Assembly (NCBI GenBank): GCA_051955835.1
Contig: JBQCGH010000024.1
Span: 28,792 to 92,791, forward strand
DNA length: 64,000 bases
From: CAVVWJ01 sp051955835
GTDB taxonomy: Bacteria > Gemmatimonadota > Gemmatimonadetes > Gemmatimonadales > GWC2-71-9
Direction of reading: 5' to 3'
The notes beneath the pieces were generated by a model. It did not search any database. It saw only the letters and a list, made by a program, of their open reading frames with translations, and was not told the origin of the DNA. Both the position numbers and the translations under genes were made by a program. Positions 24,169-33,429 of the stretch are shown here, piece by piece. Within the stretch, counting starts at the first letter, position 1. Each line of letters begins with the position of its first letter.

Positions 24169-25815
24169 TCAGTTCTGCACCGGTCCCACCGCACGGCTGG
24201 AGGTCGCCAGGCTCATCAGCTCGCGCGGGGTCCCGGCCTTTCGGAGCAGGGAGATCGCGGTCTGCATCTGGCTGTCATCCTTGGACCGCCGCCGGAACTC
24301 CGCGGACTTGCCGAACACGTAGCGCGCGATCTCGTAACCGATCTGTGAGTCGATCAAGCTGCTGGCGCTGTCGTAGACCTGCGGCGTAAGGTCGACGCCT
24401 TTGGCCCGGAGCCGCTGATACACCTGTTGCCGCATATCGGGCGTGACCGTGAAGGCCTCCGACTTGACGGCGCCGTTCTTCTTCTGCTCGAGCGCGAACG
24501 TGGTCAGGGCGTCCCGAAACTCCGGCAGATGGCTGCCCAGCGCCTTGGCGAACGACCGCGCGCCCGCGGACAGCGTGTCAGGTCGGACGACGAGGTCGGG
24601 CACGATCCCGCCGCCGCCCCGGACGACCCGACCCGCGTCGGTGTGGTAGACCGGGCGGCTCTGGATCGCGGAGTCGGAATGTTCCTTGTCGGGCAGTCCC
24701 GGAATGGTATCGCCCGCCTCGCTCGCCGCCTGTAGCGCCTGATCTTCCTCGTTCTTCGCGGTGCGCTGGATGGTGCGCCCGCTCGGGGTGTACCAGCGCG
24801 CCGTCGTAAGCTTCAGCGCGACCCCATCGCCCAACGGGAACAGCGTCTGCACCAGGCCCTTGCCGAACGTGGGGGTGCCGACCACCACCGCGCGATCGTG
24901 GTCCTGCAGCGCGCCGGCGATAATCTCCGCAGCGCTGGCCGTGCCATCGTTCACCAGAACGACGATGGGGAGCTCCGGCCACGCCTGCTTGGCCTCGTCG
25001 TAGAACTCCTTCGTCGAGCCCCGGGCGCGCCCACGCGTCGCGACGATCTCCTGCTTCTGGTCCAGGAAGAGATCGGCGACCTGGATGCCCTGATCCAGCA
25101 GGCCGCCGGGGTTGTACCGCAGGTCGAGGATGAGCGACTTCATCCCCTTCCCCTTCATGCTGGTGATCTCGGACTTGAGCTCGTCCGCCGACGTTTCCGC
25201 GACAGGGTTGAGCGAGATGTAGCCCACGCCCGCGTCGAACATCGTGCCCGGCGGCACCGAACGGATGTGGATCTGCGCGCGGGTGAGATTGAACTTGATC
25301 GGATCGGCCACGCCCGAGCGGCGCACCGTGATCGCGACCTTGCTGCCGGGATCGCCGCGCAACGCCTTCACCGCCTGATCGTTCTTCCAGCCTTCGGTGG
25401 ACTTTCCGTCCACCTCGATGATCTGATCGCCGGTCGTGACGCCGGCCCGCTCGGCCGGTGTGTCGGGCAACGGGGCGACCACGGTGATCCAGCCGTCGCG
25501 AACGTCGATCTGAATGCCCAGCCCGGCGTAGTTCCCCGAGGTCTGCTCGGTCAGGGCCTTGTAGTCATCGCCGGTGAGGAGGACGGAATAGGGGTCCTTG
25601 AGCTCTTCCAGCATGCCGCGCGTGGCCTTGTCGTAGAGATCGGTCTCGCCCATCGAGTCCACGTAGTACGCGCTCACGTGACCGAGCACGTCATCGAACA
25701 GGCGCGCCTGCTGGTACACGTTGCCGCCACTCGCCACGCCGCGCTGAAGCAGCCAGCCGCCGCTCAGGAACGAGATCACCGCCACCACCACGATGAGACC
25801 CCAACGCTGCTTCAT
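24169..25815 (-). CDS. C-terminal processing peptidase (S41), paralogue 2
   Basis: 548 residues from ATG 25815, preceded by GGAGGCAGGATAT. An anchor helix (GLIVVVAVISFLSGGWLL) is followed by a complete PDZ domain (YAGLGIQIDVRDGWITVVAP, AGVTTGDQIIEVDGKSTEGW) and the protease core with DGTASAAE (Ser294) and TFGKG (Lys319). LRYNPGG is the conserved core motif. The C-terminus ends in a helical bundle shared with paralogues 1 and 3. It is nearest to paralogue 1, both in the same minus-strand cluster, so a local duplication is inferred. It lies 52 bases after tmk. Confidence 0.92.
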   Translation of the reverse strand: MKQRWGLIVVVAVISFLSGGWLLQRGVASGGNVYQQARLFDDVLGHVSAYYVDSMGETDLYDKATRGMLEELKDPYSVLLTGDDYKALTEQTSGNYAGLGIQIDVRDGWITVVAPLPDTPAERAGVTTGDQIIEVDGKSTEGWKNDQAVKALRGDPGSKVAITVRRSGVADPIKFNLTRAQIHIRSVPPGTMFDAGVGYISLNPVAETSADELKSEITSMKGKGMKSLILDLRYNPGGLLDQGIQVADLFLDQKQEIVATRGRARGSTKEFYDEAKQAWPELPIVVLVNDGTASAAEIIAGALQDHDRAVVVGTPTFGKGLVQTLFPLGDGVALKLTTARWYTPSGRTIQRTAKNEEDQALQAASEAGDTIPGLPDKEHSDSAIQSRPVYHTDAGRVVRGGGGIVPDLVVRPDTLSAGARSFAKALGSHLPEFRDALTTFALEQKKNGAVKSEAFTVTPDMRQQVYQRLRAKGVDLTPQVYDSASSLIDSQIGYEIARYVFGKSAEFRRRSKDDSQMQTAISLLRKAGTPRELMSLATSSRAVGPVQN

Positions 25816-25867
25816 ATCCTGCCTCCGGCCAAGCCGTCCGGTCGTTCGCGAGGAAACCTCCAGAAAC

Positions 25868-26509
25868 CTAACTCCGTGCGGCGGCGAAACGTCGCTCGTC
25901 GAGCGCCACGACGGCCTCCCAGGCCTCCTGCAAGAGGCGGTCCGGCGGCTGCGTCCCGTCGAGATGGCGGATCCCCGCACCTCGGACCGCGCGGTAGAAC
26001 TCAAGGACCCGGCGATGGAACTCCAGGCTCTCGGCATCGAGCCGGTCCAGTGGCTTCCCCGCCGCAACCTGTCGCGCGCGCCCCACTTCCGGGGCGACGT
26101 CCAGAATCAGCGTCAGGTCCGGCCGAAGGCCCCCTGCCGCGGCCCGATTGGCCGACCCCACGGTCTCGGCGGGCAGTCCCCGGCCCGCCATCTGGTACGC
26201 CTCGGTGGAGAGGGAAAACCGGTCGGACAGTACCACCCGACCGTCCCGGAGCGCCGGGCCGATCACCGTAGCCACGAGCTCGGCCCGGGCGGCGAGGTAG
26301 AGAAAGAGCTCGGCGACCGGACTCACCGGGTGCTCGGCGTCGAGCACGGCCTGCCGAGCGATCTCGCCGGCCCGAGTGCCTCCGGGCTCACGCACCAGGA
26401 CGGGATCGACGCCGGCCGAGCGCATGCGCTCGGCCAACGGTGTCGCGAGCGTCGATTTCCCCGAGCCCTCCGGCCCCACGAGCACGATGAAGAGCCCGCG
26501 CGGGCTCAT
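25868..26509 (-). CDS. tmk: Thymidylate kinase
   Basis: 213 residues. It phosphorylates dTMP to dTDP. The P-loop is GPEGSGKST, the substrate motif REPGGT, and DRFSLSTEAYQ is the DRY-like motif. The ATG at 26509 overlaps the ylbF stop (ATGA); a much longer upstream frame is not needed. The Lid region has RQVAAGKPLDRLDAESLEFH. It belongs to the rpmE-prfA-prmC-ylbF-tmk operon. Confidence 0.94.
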   Translation of the reverse strand: MSPRGLFIVLVGPEGSGKSTLATPLAERMRSAGVDPVLVREPGGTRAGEIARQAVLDAEHPVSPVAELFLYLAARAELVATVIGPALRDGRVVLSDRFSLSTEAYQMAGRGLPAETVGSANRAAAGGLRPDLTLILDVAPEVGRARQVAAGKPLDRLDAESLEFHRRVLEFYRAVRGAGIRHLDGTQPPDRLLQEAWEAVVALDERRFAAARS

Positions 26510-26859
26510 CCCAGCGTGATGATGCTGCTGGTCGCGCCTTTCTCCATCCCCTCGCTGATCTGCTGATTCACCTTGGCCATCAGCTTCTCGAAATTCGAGC
26601 GGGCGACCACGTAGGCCTGTCCGACCGGGCTCATCTCGAGATCGCGCACGGCGTTCTCGTAGGACTCGGCGGTGGTCTGGTCGGGCATCTGGCCCGAGGA
26701 AACCATCTGGTCCACCTGGCGCGCGAGCGTCTGGATCTGGTCCAGCTTGGCCACGGTGTCCTTGTCCTCCCGCAGCGACGCCTCGGCGCGCCGCAGCGCC
26801 TGGTACTCCGTCGACTGGCCGATGAGCCGTCCGAGGTCCTGCGCCTTGTCCCAGATCAC
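26506..26859 (-). CDS. YlbF/YmcA-family protein
   Basis: 117 residues, all helical by pattern, with no signal or membrane segment. DKAQDLGRLIGQSTEYQALR and a second half ARSNFEKLMAKVNQQISEG fit the Com_YlbF family. In Bacillus such proteins assist RNase Y in mRNA maturation and influence competence and biofilm formation; a similar role here is only inferred. It starts with GTG at 26859, overlapping the prmC stop, and its own stop overlaps tmk. Confidence 0.8.
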   Translation of the reverse strand: MIWDKAQDLGRLIGQSTEYQALRRAEASLREDKDTVAKLDQIQTLARQVDQMVSSGQMPDQTTAESYENAVRDLEMSPVGQAYVVARSNFEKLMAKVNQQISEGMEKGATSSIITLG

Positions 26860-27719
26860 CCGACATCACTCCTTCGCGCGAGCAGATATCGCTCGCGCCC
26901 GAAAAGGTCCCTGTGAATCGCCACCTCGGTCCATCCGTGCAACGCGGCGTCCCGTGCCGCACGGTTTGCCCGTGTCGCGTCGATCTCGAGCGCGAGCCAC
27001 CCGCCTGGACGGACGACTCGACGCCCGTCCGCAACCAGGCGGCGCAGCATGGCGAGCCCGTCCGCACCGCCGTCGAGCGCCTGGGCGGGCTCCCATGACT
27101 TCACCGACGGCTCGAGCGAGCCGTATTCCTCGCTCGTAAGATAGGGGGGATTCGAGACCAGCGCGTCGAGCGTCCCGTCGCCCAGAGGCGCGCAGAGGTC
27201 CCCGCGCACGAGCTCGAGTCGACCGGCCACGATTCGTCGGTTCTCTCGCGCGAGCGAGATCGCCTCGGGTGACACGTCCACGCCGACCACGGCCTCGTAC
27301 CGGCCCTCGGTCGCGAGGCTCAGCGCGATACACCCGCCTCCCGTCCCCACGTCGGCCACGCGCCCCCGAGGCGCTCGCTGCAGCACCAGCTCGACCAAAC
27401 CCTCAGTCTCGGGCCGTGGGATGAGCGCGCGGCGGTCGCTCCGGAGCGTCAGGTGTCGAAAGCCGGTCCAGCCGGTCACATACGCGAGAGGCTCACCGGC
27501 CGCGCGCCGCTCCACCGCAGCGAGATACGCGGCGGCGTGCTTGGCGGTGAGCCGGGTACCGGAATCGAGCAACCCGGGCGAGGGCGGCCCATCCGGAGGC
27601 TCGAGATCTCGCCAAACCCGGAGCGCCTCGCGGCGGGCTTCGTCGATCCCGCCGGCCTCGAGCAGTGAGCTCGCACGCGTCAGCAGCGATGCTCGCGTCA
27701 CGGCCTGCTCAGCCACCAT
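26856..27719 (-). CDS. prmC: Release factor glutamine methyltransferase
   Basis: 287 residues. It methylates the Gln of the GGQ motif in release factors using SAM. The N-terminal helical domain precedes RPETEGLVELVL. The SAM site is VADVGTGGGCIALSL, and VSNPPYLTSEEYG is the NPPY motif that holds the Gln. The start lies inside the end of prfA (11-base overlap), and its target is encoded directly upstream, the usual prfA-prmC pairing. Confidence 0.95.
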   Translation of the reverse strand: MVAEQAVTRASLLTRASSLLEAGGIDEARREALRVWRDLEPPDGPPSPGLLDSGTRLTAKHAAAYLAAVERRAAGEPLAYVTGWTGFRHLTLRSDRRALIPRPETEGLVELVLQRAPRGRVADVGTGGGCIALSLATEGRYEAVVGVDVSPEAISLARENRRIVAGRLELVRGDLCAPLGDGTLDALVSNPPYLTSEEYGSLEPSVKSWEPAQALDGGADGLAMLRRLVADGRRVVRPGGWLALEIDATRANRAARDAALHGWTEVAIHRDLFGRERYLLARRSDVG

Positions 27720-28767
27720 CTTGTTCCTGACGGCTGGCCATGCGCAGCGCCTCGACCAGTTCGTCGATGTCGCCGTCGATCACGTCGGACAAGTTGTGCA
27801 CCGAGAGGTTGATCCGGTGATCGGTCACGCGGCTCTGGGGGAAGTTGTAGGTCCGGATCTTCGCCGACCGGTCTCCGGTGCCCACCATCGCCCGGCGGTC
27901 GCGGGCGCGCGCGGCCTCCTGCTCGGCGATCATCCGGTCGAGCAGACGGGCACGAAGCACTTCCATCGCCTTGAGCTTGTTCTGAAGCTGTGACTTCTGG
28001 TCCTGCTGGCTTACCACGACGCCGGACGGCAGGTGGGTGATGCGCACCGCGCTGTCCGTGGTGTTCACACTCTGCCCGCCGGGTCCCGAGGAGCGGAAGA
28101 CATCGATCTTGAGGTCCTTCTCCTCGATCTTGATATCGACGTCCTCCGCTTCCGGCAGCACGGCGACGGTCGCGGCCGAGGTGTGAATGCGCCCCTGCGT
28201 TTCGGTGGCCGGCACGCGCTGCACCCGGTGCACCCCGGACTCTCGTCGGAGGAGACCGAAGGCCTCCGGGCCGCGCACCGCAACGATGGCTTCCTTGAGG
28301 CCGCCGAGCGTGCCGTCGCTCAAGGCGATCGGCTCCCAACGAAGTCCATGGCGTTCCGAGAAGCGCTGGTACATCCGATACAGGTCCGCCGCAAAGAGCG
28401 CCGCTTCATCGCCACCGGTCCCGGCGCGGATCTCGATGATCGCGTCGCGGTCGTCGTGCGGATCGCGGGGAACGAGCAGCTCCTGGAGCTCGGCCGTGGT
28501 GGCGTCGATCTCGGGCGGCAGCCGACTCATGTCCGCTCTGGCCAACGCGACAAGCTCGGGATCCGCCTCGCCGGCGAGCTCCCGAGCCTGTTCCAATTCG
28601 CTAGACAACCGTTTGAGGCGATCGGCCAAGCGAACGATGGGGGCCAGGTGCGCGTGCTCCCGGCCAAGCGCCTGCAGTTGTCCCGGATTCCGCGCGACGG
28701 TCGGGTCGGCGAGGAGCCGCTCGACTTCCTCCGCCCGCTGCAGCGCCTGGCGGAGTCGTCCTTCCAT
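27709..28767 (-). CDS. prfA: Peptide chain release factor 1
   Basis: 352 residues. RF1 terminates translation at UAA and UAG. GTGGDEAALFAADLYRMYQR opens domain 2; VHRVQRVPATETQGRIHTS contains the PxT stop-recognition motif (here PAT); SSGPGGQSVNTTDSAVRI carries GGQ with Gln232, the PrmC target. It starts 3 bases after rpmE. Its presence shows that UAG should be an effective stop in this genome, which bears on the amber codon in smc. Confidence 0.97.
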   Translation of the reverse strand: MEGRLRQALQRAEEVERLLADPTVARNPGQLQALGREHAHLAPIVRLADRLKRLSSELEQARELAGEADPELVALARADMSRLPPEIDATTAELQELLVPRDPHDDRDAIIEIRAGTGGDEAALFAADLYRMYQRFSERHGLRWEPIALSDGTLGGLKEAIVAVRGPEAFGLLRRESGVHRVQRVPATETQGRIHTSAATVAVLPEAEDVDIKIEEKDLKIDVFRSSGPGGQSVNTTDSAVRITHLPSGVVVSQQDQKSQLQNKLKAMEVLRARLLDRMIAEQEAARARDRRAMVGTGDRSAKIRTYNFPQSRVTDHRINLSVHNLSDVIDGDIDELVEALRMASRQEQDGG

Positions 28768-28770
28768 GTC

Positions 28771-28989
28771 TTACGCCTTGGCGGCGGCGGACTCGGTCTG
28801 GTACTTCCGGCGGAAACGGTCCACCCGTCCGGCGGTGTCGACCAGGCGCTGCTTGCCGGTAAAATACGGGTGACACTGCGCGCAGACTTCCACGTGAATG
28901 GAAGCCGCCGTCGAGCGGGTTTCGAACGAGTTGCCGCACGCGCAGACGGCGGTGACCTTCTTGTAGGTCGGGTGGAGATCGGGCTTCAC
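28771..28989 (-). CDS. rpmE: 50S ribosomal protein bL31, zinc form
   Basis: 72 residues from GTG 28989, preceded by GAGG at 8 bases. KPDLHPTYKKVTAVCACGNS and CAQCHPYFTGKQRLVDTAGR are characteristic. The cysteines in CAC and CAQC make this the zinc-binding (C+) type. An upstream-extended frame to 29211 has no family similarity and was not used. It heads the operon with prfA and prmC. Confidence 0.95.
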   Translation of the reverse strand: MKPDLHPTYKKVTAVCACGNSFETRSTAASIHVEVCAQCHPYFTGKQRLVDTAGRVDRFRRKYQTESAAAKA

Positions 28990-29241
28990 GTCCAGTTCCT
29001 CAAGTTGAAGCGTAGCCGGTAAATCTAGCGGCGGTCGGAGGTTAATGGAAGGGCGCCGACGCTTTTTCGGCGCGCTCTGGTCGAGCCGGCGCCTCCTCTC
29101 GAGCGCACTACCAGCAGGTGGCAGCGGGCGCGTCGCAGGCCAACTTGGAGCGGGCACTTGCAGCTGCTCGCGTCCGTCTACTGCGAGCGGAACCCACGGT
29201 CCGACTCCCAAGTTCCGCCCAGTCCCACGCTCGGTCGAGAT

Positions 29242-29270
29242 TGACAGCTATATTGACCGCAAGTATGGTA
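29242..29270 (+). promoter_or_regulatory. Sigma70-type promoter of the Crp-family gene
   Basis: TTGACA (29242-29247) matches consensus exactly and is followed after 17 bases by TATGGT (29265-29270). The predicted start is near 29277, about 25 bases ahead of the GTG with its GGAGG ribosome site. Confidence 0.7.
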
Positions 29271-29301
29271 TCCGCAACTACTTCCGCTTTCGGAGGCACG
29301 C

Positions 29302-29979
29302 GTGGCCCTGGCACCCATCGAAGTTCTGCGCAAGGTCCCCCTCTTCGCCGGCCTCGGTGAGAGTGACCTTGCCGCCTTCGCCGATCTGACGCGCGAGCGC
29401 AGCTATCCAAAGGGCAGCGTGATCGTCTTCGAGGACGACCCCGGGGATGCCTTGTATCTGGTGGCAGCAGGGCAAGTCAAGGTGGTCATCATCGCGGAGG
29501 ACGGCCGGGAGGTCATCTTGTCGGTGCTGGGCGAGGGAAGCTTCTTCGGGGAGATGGCGGTGATCGATGACGAGCCCCGCTCGGCCCACGTGATCGCCAT
29601 GGAAGACTCGAGCCTGCTGGTGTTGCGCCGGGAGGATTTCTACGCCCGCCTGCGCAGCTCGCCCGAGGTGGCGATCAGCCTGCTCCGTGAAATCTCGCGC
29701 CGGCTGCGCCGGGCGGACGAGAAGATCGGCAGCCTGGTGCTCCTTGACGTCAACGGTCGCGTGGCGCACCTGCTGCTCCGCATGGCCGACGACGAGGGCG
29801 GCGACCGGATCACCCGCAAGCTCACTCACCACACGATCGCCCAGATGATCGGCTCGAGTCGGGAGACGGTCTCACGGACCATGCGGAACCTGGTCGAGCG
29901 CGGCATCATCCAGGTGACTCGCAAGGAGATCACGCTCCGGGATCGCCGCTCACTCATGCTGGCCGCCCGCCGGGCGTGA
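29302..29979 (+). CDS. Crp/Fnr-family transcription regulator
   Basis: 225 residues from GTG 29302 (TCGGAGGCACGC upstream). Residues about 12-125 are a cyclic-nucleotide-binding beta-roll (VPLFAGLGESDLAAFADLTR, FFGEMAVIDDEPRSAHVIA). The linking helix leads to a Crp-type winged helix-turn-helix (HHTIAQMIGSSRETVSRTMR). No Cys cluster like that of Fnr is present, so it is not an oxygen-sensing Fnr by sequence. The effector and regulon are unknown. It is monocistronic or pairs with the following metallo-beta-lactamase-fold gene. Confidence 0.92.
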   Translation: MALAPIEVLRKVPLFAGLGESDLAAFADLTRERSYPKGSVIVFEDDPGDALYLVAAGQVKVVIIAEDGREVILSVLGEGSFFGEMAVIDDEPRSAHVIAMEDSSLLVLRREDFYARLRSSPEVAISLLREISRRLRRADEKIGSLVLLDVNGRVAHLLLRMADDEGGDRITRKLTHHTIAQMIGSSRETVSRTMRNLVERGIIQVTRKEITLRDRRSLMLAARRA

Positions 29980-30075
29980 AGGCAGTCACGACGACGCGGT
30001 GACTGGGAACGTGGCCCGCCAGGCACGCCGAGCGAGAGCTTGGAGCATGCTCCCCTTCCGCACGGGCCGGCCGGC

Positions 30076-30942
30076 GTGGCGCATCGCCTGACCTTCTGGG
30101 GCACGCGCGGGTCGATTCCCTCGCCCGGGCCCCGCACCACCCGCTACGGCGGCAACACGGCCTGCCTCGGGATTGCGGGGCCCGACGGCCGGCTCGTGAT
30201 CCTCGACGCCGGGAGCGGCTTGCGCTCGCTTGGTCTCGAGCTCATGTCCTGGCGCCGGCCCACCCTCGCGGCAGACATCCTCCTCTCGCACACCCATTGG
30301 GACCACATTCAAGGTCTGCCCTTCTTCAAGCCGCTGAGCAGCGGTGGCAACCGATTCTGCGTGTATGGCGCTCCCCAGGAGGGTACTCCGCTCGAAGGCA
30401 TCCTGCGGCTGCAAATGGATCCCACCGTGTTTCCGGTTCCGCTCGAGGCGTTCGCCGCGCGGATCGAGGTGCACGACATTGCCGAAGGCGAAGTCCCGCT
30501 GCACGACTTTCGGGCGCACGCCTTTCGGCTGCGCCACCCGGGCACGACGCTCGGCTATCGTCTTCAGCCGCTCGACGGGGGACGCGACATCGCCTATGTG
30601 ACCGACAACGAGCTCGGCCCTGGCGGCAGCTATTCGGTCTCGGCGGACTGGCGAGATCGCCTGGTGGCGTTTCTGGAGGGTACCGACACCCTGATTCACG
30701 ACGCCATGTACTCGGACGAGTTCATCAAGGTGCGCGCGGGTTGGGGGCACTCGACCCCGCGCCAGGCGGTCGAGCTGGCGGCAGATGCCCGCTGCGCGCG
30801 GCTGGTGCTGTTCCACCACGAGCCGGAGCACGATGATGCCATGATTGATCGGCTACTCGACGATGCGCGGACGCACGCGCGCCGGCTCGCCCCGGGGCTG
30901 GTGGTGGACGCCGCCGTCGAAGGGAGCAGCTTTTCGCTCTGA
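30076..30942 (+). CDS. Metallo-beta-lactamase-fold hydrolase
   Basis: About 288 residues. The family opening RLTFWGTRGSIPSPG is followed by RYGGNTACL and the metal motif SHTHWDHIQGLPFF (His72 onwards). YVTDNE and LIHDAMYSDEF supply later ligands, and LVLFHHEPEHDD ends the core. It belongs with the PhnP/cAMP-phosphodiesterase-like MBL proteins; substrate unknown. GTG 30076 was chosen close to the conserved core; a TTG at 30040 would add 12 residues. Some homologues are fused or linked to signalling modules, so the neighbouring Crp regulator is suggestive only. Confidence 0.82.
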   Translation: MAHRLTFWGTRGSIPSPGPRTTRYGGNTACLGIAGPDGRLVILDAGSGLRSLGLELMSWRRPTLAADILLSHTHWDHIQGLPFFKPLSSGGNRFCVYGAPQEGTPLEGILRLQMDPTVFPVPLEAFAARIEVHDIAEGEVPLHDFRAHAFRLRHPGTTLGYRLQPLDGGRDIAYVTDNELGPGGSYSVSADWRDRLVAFLEGTDTLIHDAMYSDEFIKVRAGWGHSTPRQAVELAADARCARLVLFHHEPEHDDAMIDRLLDDARTHARRLAPGLVVDAAVEGSSFSL

Positions 30943-31063
30943 GGGAGCAGCGTCCTGAGGGAGTTCGCTCTGCGGTTTCTCGCTCTGCAGACATGCGTCT
31001 TCGCTGAGCCCTACCCCTCCGCTCCAACGACGCCCGCCCCCGATGCCCGGCTGGATGCGCGGA

Positions 31064-32368
31064 TCACGCGCGAACAGCCGCACCTCGAGCCATGTCACCC
31101 GTGCCCTGCTGGGGTCGCCGGAATGCGGCGGCGATGCCGAGCTGGATCGGTAGCGCGAGCGCGATGAGCGGCGCATTCACCTGGCGGAAGCCCGGCACGG
31201 CCTTGAGCAGGAGCCCGAGTACGGAGAGTCCCGCAACCACAAACGCGAGGAAGGTCCACCGCTGCGCGGACGAGCCGCCGCGCAGGACGGCCCGGCTCGC
31301 AGGCAGAAGCAGCAGTGCGAGCGGATTGAGTTGCAGCAGGTTCTCGTTGCAGCGCGCCATCACGTGGTCGGTAAGACCCCACAGCCCCGCGAGCACCAGG
31401 CCGCCGAGCCCCGCCAGCGCGCCCCAGCCACCAACAAGGACCAGAAACCCGAACCGCGCGGCGGGGTTGGCTCGCGCGAATGCCGCCAGAAGCCAGATCG
31501 CGCCGCCGAGGGCCATGCCCAGCGCCAGGTACGAGGGGACCCAGTCCGGGGGCGCCGATGGCGGCGCGGGCGCCGTCGATTCGAAGATGGTCCGCTCCGA
31601 TCGGACCAGCGCACGAGGTCGGCCGTCGGGTCCGGGAATCGTCACCCGGCGCACCCAGTCACGCATTTTGAGCGGCAGGAACATCTCGTCCCACGCGGAG
31701 ATCGGCAGGTCCACCCGCTCCCCCAACGCGGCGAGCAGGCCGGTGAAGATGAGCGGATCGTTGGCCGTGAGCCGCTGGGTGTGGAATCGATACGTCGTTC
31801 CAGCCGCGACGTGCTCGGTTTGGCGCCTGATGGCGCCGCCGAGGACGCGGTCGATCGCGTCTCGAACGCGCGTCGAGCAGTTGTCGCGATAGTAGTCGTA
31901 ATGATAGAAGCGGTGCTCGGGAGTGGCGTTCCACTCCAGGAACGACTGCAGCTGGGCGCGAGCACCGGGGGAGAGGTCCAGCTCCTGCACCCAGACGGAG
32001 CGGTTGTTGCGCTCGTACTGTTCGATGTAATCCGGAGCCGGAAACCCGGCCATCCAGTACCACATCTGCCCGCGCACGAATCGCAGAATGAAGTTGTGCT
32101 GGTGGAAATCAAAGAGACCGTAGTTGTAGGCCTCGTCGGTACCGTGCACCGGATCGTGGATCCAGATGGCGTTGTGCCCGAACCGCTCCCACACTTCGCG
32201 CCCGGGACCAAAGGTCATGAGGAAGACCTGAAGCGCCGCGGGAGCCGGTGAAGCGGGCCGAGCCGCCGACGCGGGCAGTGCGGCTTGCGCGGCAGCGTCG
32301 GTGGCACCGGTGAGGAGCAGGCCCAGCAGCACCGTCAACTTCCGTCCACCCACCCGCCACCACCTCAT
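31064..32368 (-). CDS. DUF4105 membrane protein
   Basis: 434 residues from ATG 32368. A signal or anchor helix (LTVLLGLLLTGATDAAAQ) is followed by a DUF4105 domain of about 230 residues with FGPGREVWERFGHNAIWIHD, YNYGLFDF, YHYDYYRDNCSTRVRDAIDR and a conserved Cys. The C-terminal 160 residues contain about five membrane helices. DUF4105 domains resemble NlpC/P60-like folds with a Cys-His pair, so a periplasmic hydrolase or transferase is possible. It is 20 bases after the oxidoreductase gene in a four-gene run from yajQ. Confidence 0.82.
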   Translation of the reverse strand: MRWWRVGGRKLTVLLGLLLTGATDAAAQAALPASAARPASPAPAALQVFLMTFGPGREVWERFGHNAIWIHDPVHGTDEAYNYGLFDFHQHNFILRFVRGQMWYWMAGFPAPDYIEQYERNNRSVWVQELDLSPGARAQLQSFLEWNATPEHRFYHYDYYRDNCSTRVRDAIDRVLGGAIRRQTEHVAAGTTYRFHTQRLTANDPLIFTGLLAALGERVDLPISAWDEMFLPLKMRDWVRRVTIPGPDGRPRALVRSERTIFESTAPAPPSAPPDWVPSYLALGMALGGAIWLLAAFARANPAARFGFLVLVGGWGALAGLGGLVLAGLWGLTDHVMARCNENLLQLNPLALLLLPASRAVLRGGSSAQRWTFLAFVVAGLSVLGLLLKAVPGFRQVNAPLIALALPIQLGIAAAFRRPQQGTGDMARGAAVRA

Positions 32369-32388
32369 TCGCTTCGTGTGGCCCGGGC

Positions 32389-33417
32389 TCACAGCACCAC
32401 GTCCCGACCATCCTCCGCCGACTTGTACACCGCGTCGACGATCCGGTGGAGGACCAGGTGCTCCTGCAGCGACGCGACCTTCGCCTCGCCCGCTATCGCC
32501 GCCTCGAAGTGGGCCCACTCGGCGCGGTAGGACGCGGTGAACGCGTTCTCCCGGCTGACCGATCCCGTCGGCGAGACGTCCACCGGCATGCCGTGGAGCT
32601 CCTTCCACACGGTCAGCGGATTGATCGCCGCCGAGCCCTTGCTGCCCCGCAGGCCGACCCCGAAGCGCTCGCCCTCGCCCAGGTGATGCCAGGTCACATC
32701 CACGAAGAGCGACATGCCGTTCTCGCAGACCACGAACGCGCTCCCACTCTGCTCGACCGCGCGCTCGCGGCCTGCCACGTCGAGGGAGGCGCTCACCCGC
32801 ACCGGCGCCGGGGTGCCGCCCAGCCAGAGTCCCAGATCGAGAATGGACAGCCCGAGATCGAGCATTGCACCACCCCCGGCCTGGTCGCGCCGCTGGCGCC
32901 AGCCCAGCTGATTGCGACTCGGGCGGAAAACGTGCCAACTGCCGCGAACGCTCTCCACCCGACCCAGCTCCCCGCTCTGCACGAAGCTGCGGACGATCTG
33001 AACGTCCGGCCGATAGCGGTGGTTCATGCCCACCATGAGGATGCGGTCGCGCTTTTCCGCGGCGCGCATGATACGCTGCACGCTCGCGGCGGACATGGTA
33101 AGCGGCTTCTCGACCAGGATGTGGACGTTGGCCGAGAGGGCCGCGAGAATGTGGGATTCATGCAGGTGATTGGGCGAGCAGATCACGACGGCCTGCAGGC
33201 CCGGGAGGCCCAGGACGTCCTCGATGTCGTCGAGCGCGTCGGGGACACCGAACCGGTCGGCGAGCGCGCGGGCCTTCGGCAGATCGATATCGCAGATGGC
33301 CTGCACCTCGACGGTCTTGCGCTTCTTGAGCGCGGGCAGGTGCGCAACCTGGGCGATCGCGCCCCCGCCGATCACGCCCACCCGAAGTCGCTCGCTCGTG
33401 GTTCGGCTCGCCGTCAT
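32389..33417 (-). CDS. Gfo/Idh/MocA-family oxidoreductase
   Basis: 342 residues, cytoplasmic. The NAD(P) fold has VGVIGGGAIAQVAHLPALKK, and the family motif is EKPLTM. The C-terminal sheet domain has GGGAMLDLGLSILDLGLWLG, and the RYRPDVQIVRSFVQSGELGR region is typical. It likely oxidises or reduces a sugar or related polyol; the substrate cannot be told. It follows the SpoIID gene by 12 bases. Confidence 0.9.
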   Translation of the reverse strand: MTASRTTSERLRVGVIGGGAIAQVAHLPALKKRKTVEVQAICDIDLPKARALADRFGVPDALDDIEDVLGLPGLQAVVICSPNHLHESHILAALSANVHILVEKPLTMSAASVQRIMRAAEKRDRILMVGMNHRYRPDVQIVRSFVQSGELGRVESVRGSWHVFRPSRNQLGWRQRRDQAGGGAMLDLGLSILDLGLWLGGTPAPVRVSASLDVAGRERAVEQSGSAFVVCENGMSLFVDVTWHHLGEGERFGVGLRGSKGSAAINPLTVWKELHGMPVDVSPTGSVSRENAFTASYRAEWAHFEAAIAGEAKVASLQEHLVLHRIVDAVYKSAEDGRDVVL

Positions 33418-33429
33418 GGTGGCCCTCCC

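Noticed and set aside
25816..26067. 84-residue N-terminal extension of S41 paralogue 2
   Set aside because: It lies antisense over tmk, and the ATG at 25815 has a good ribosome site and matches the paralogues' starts.
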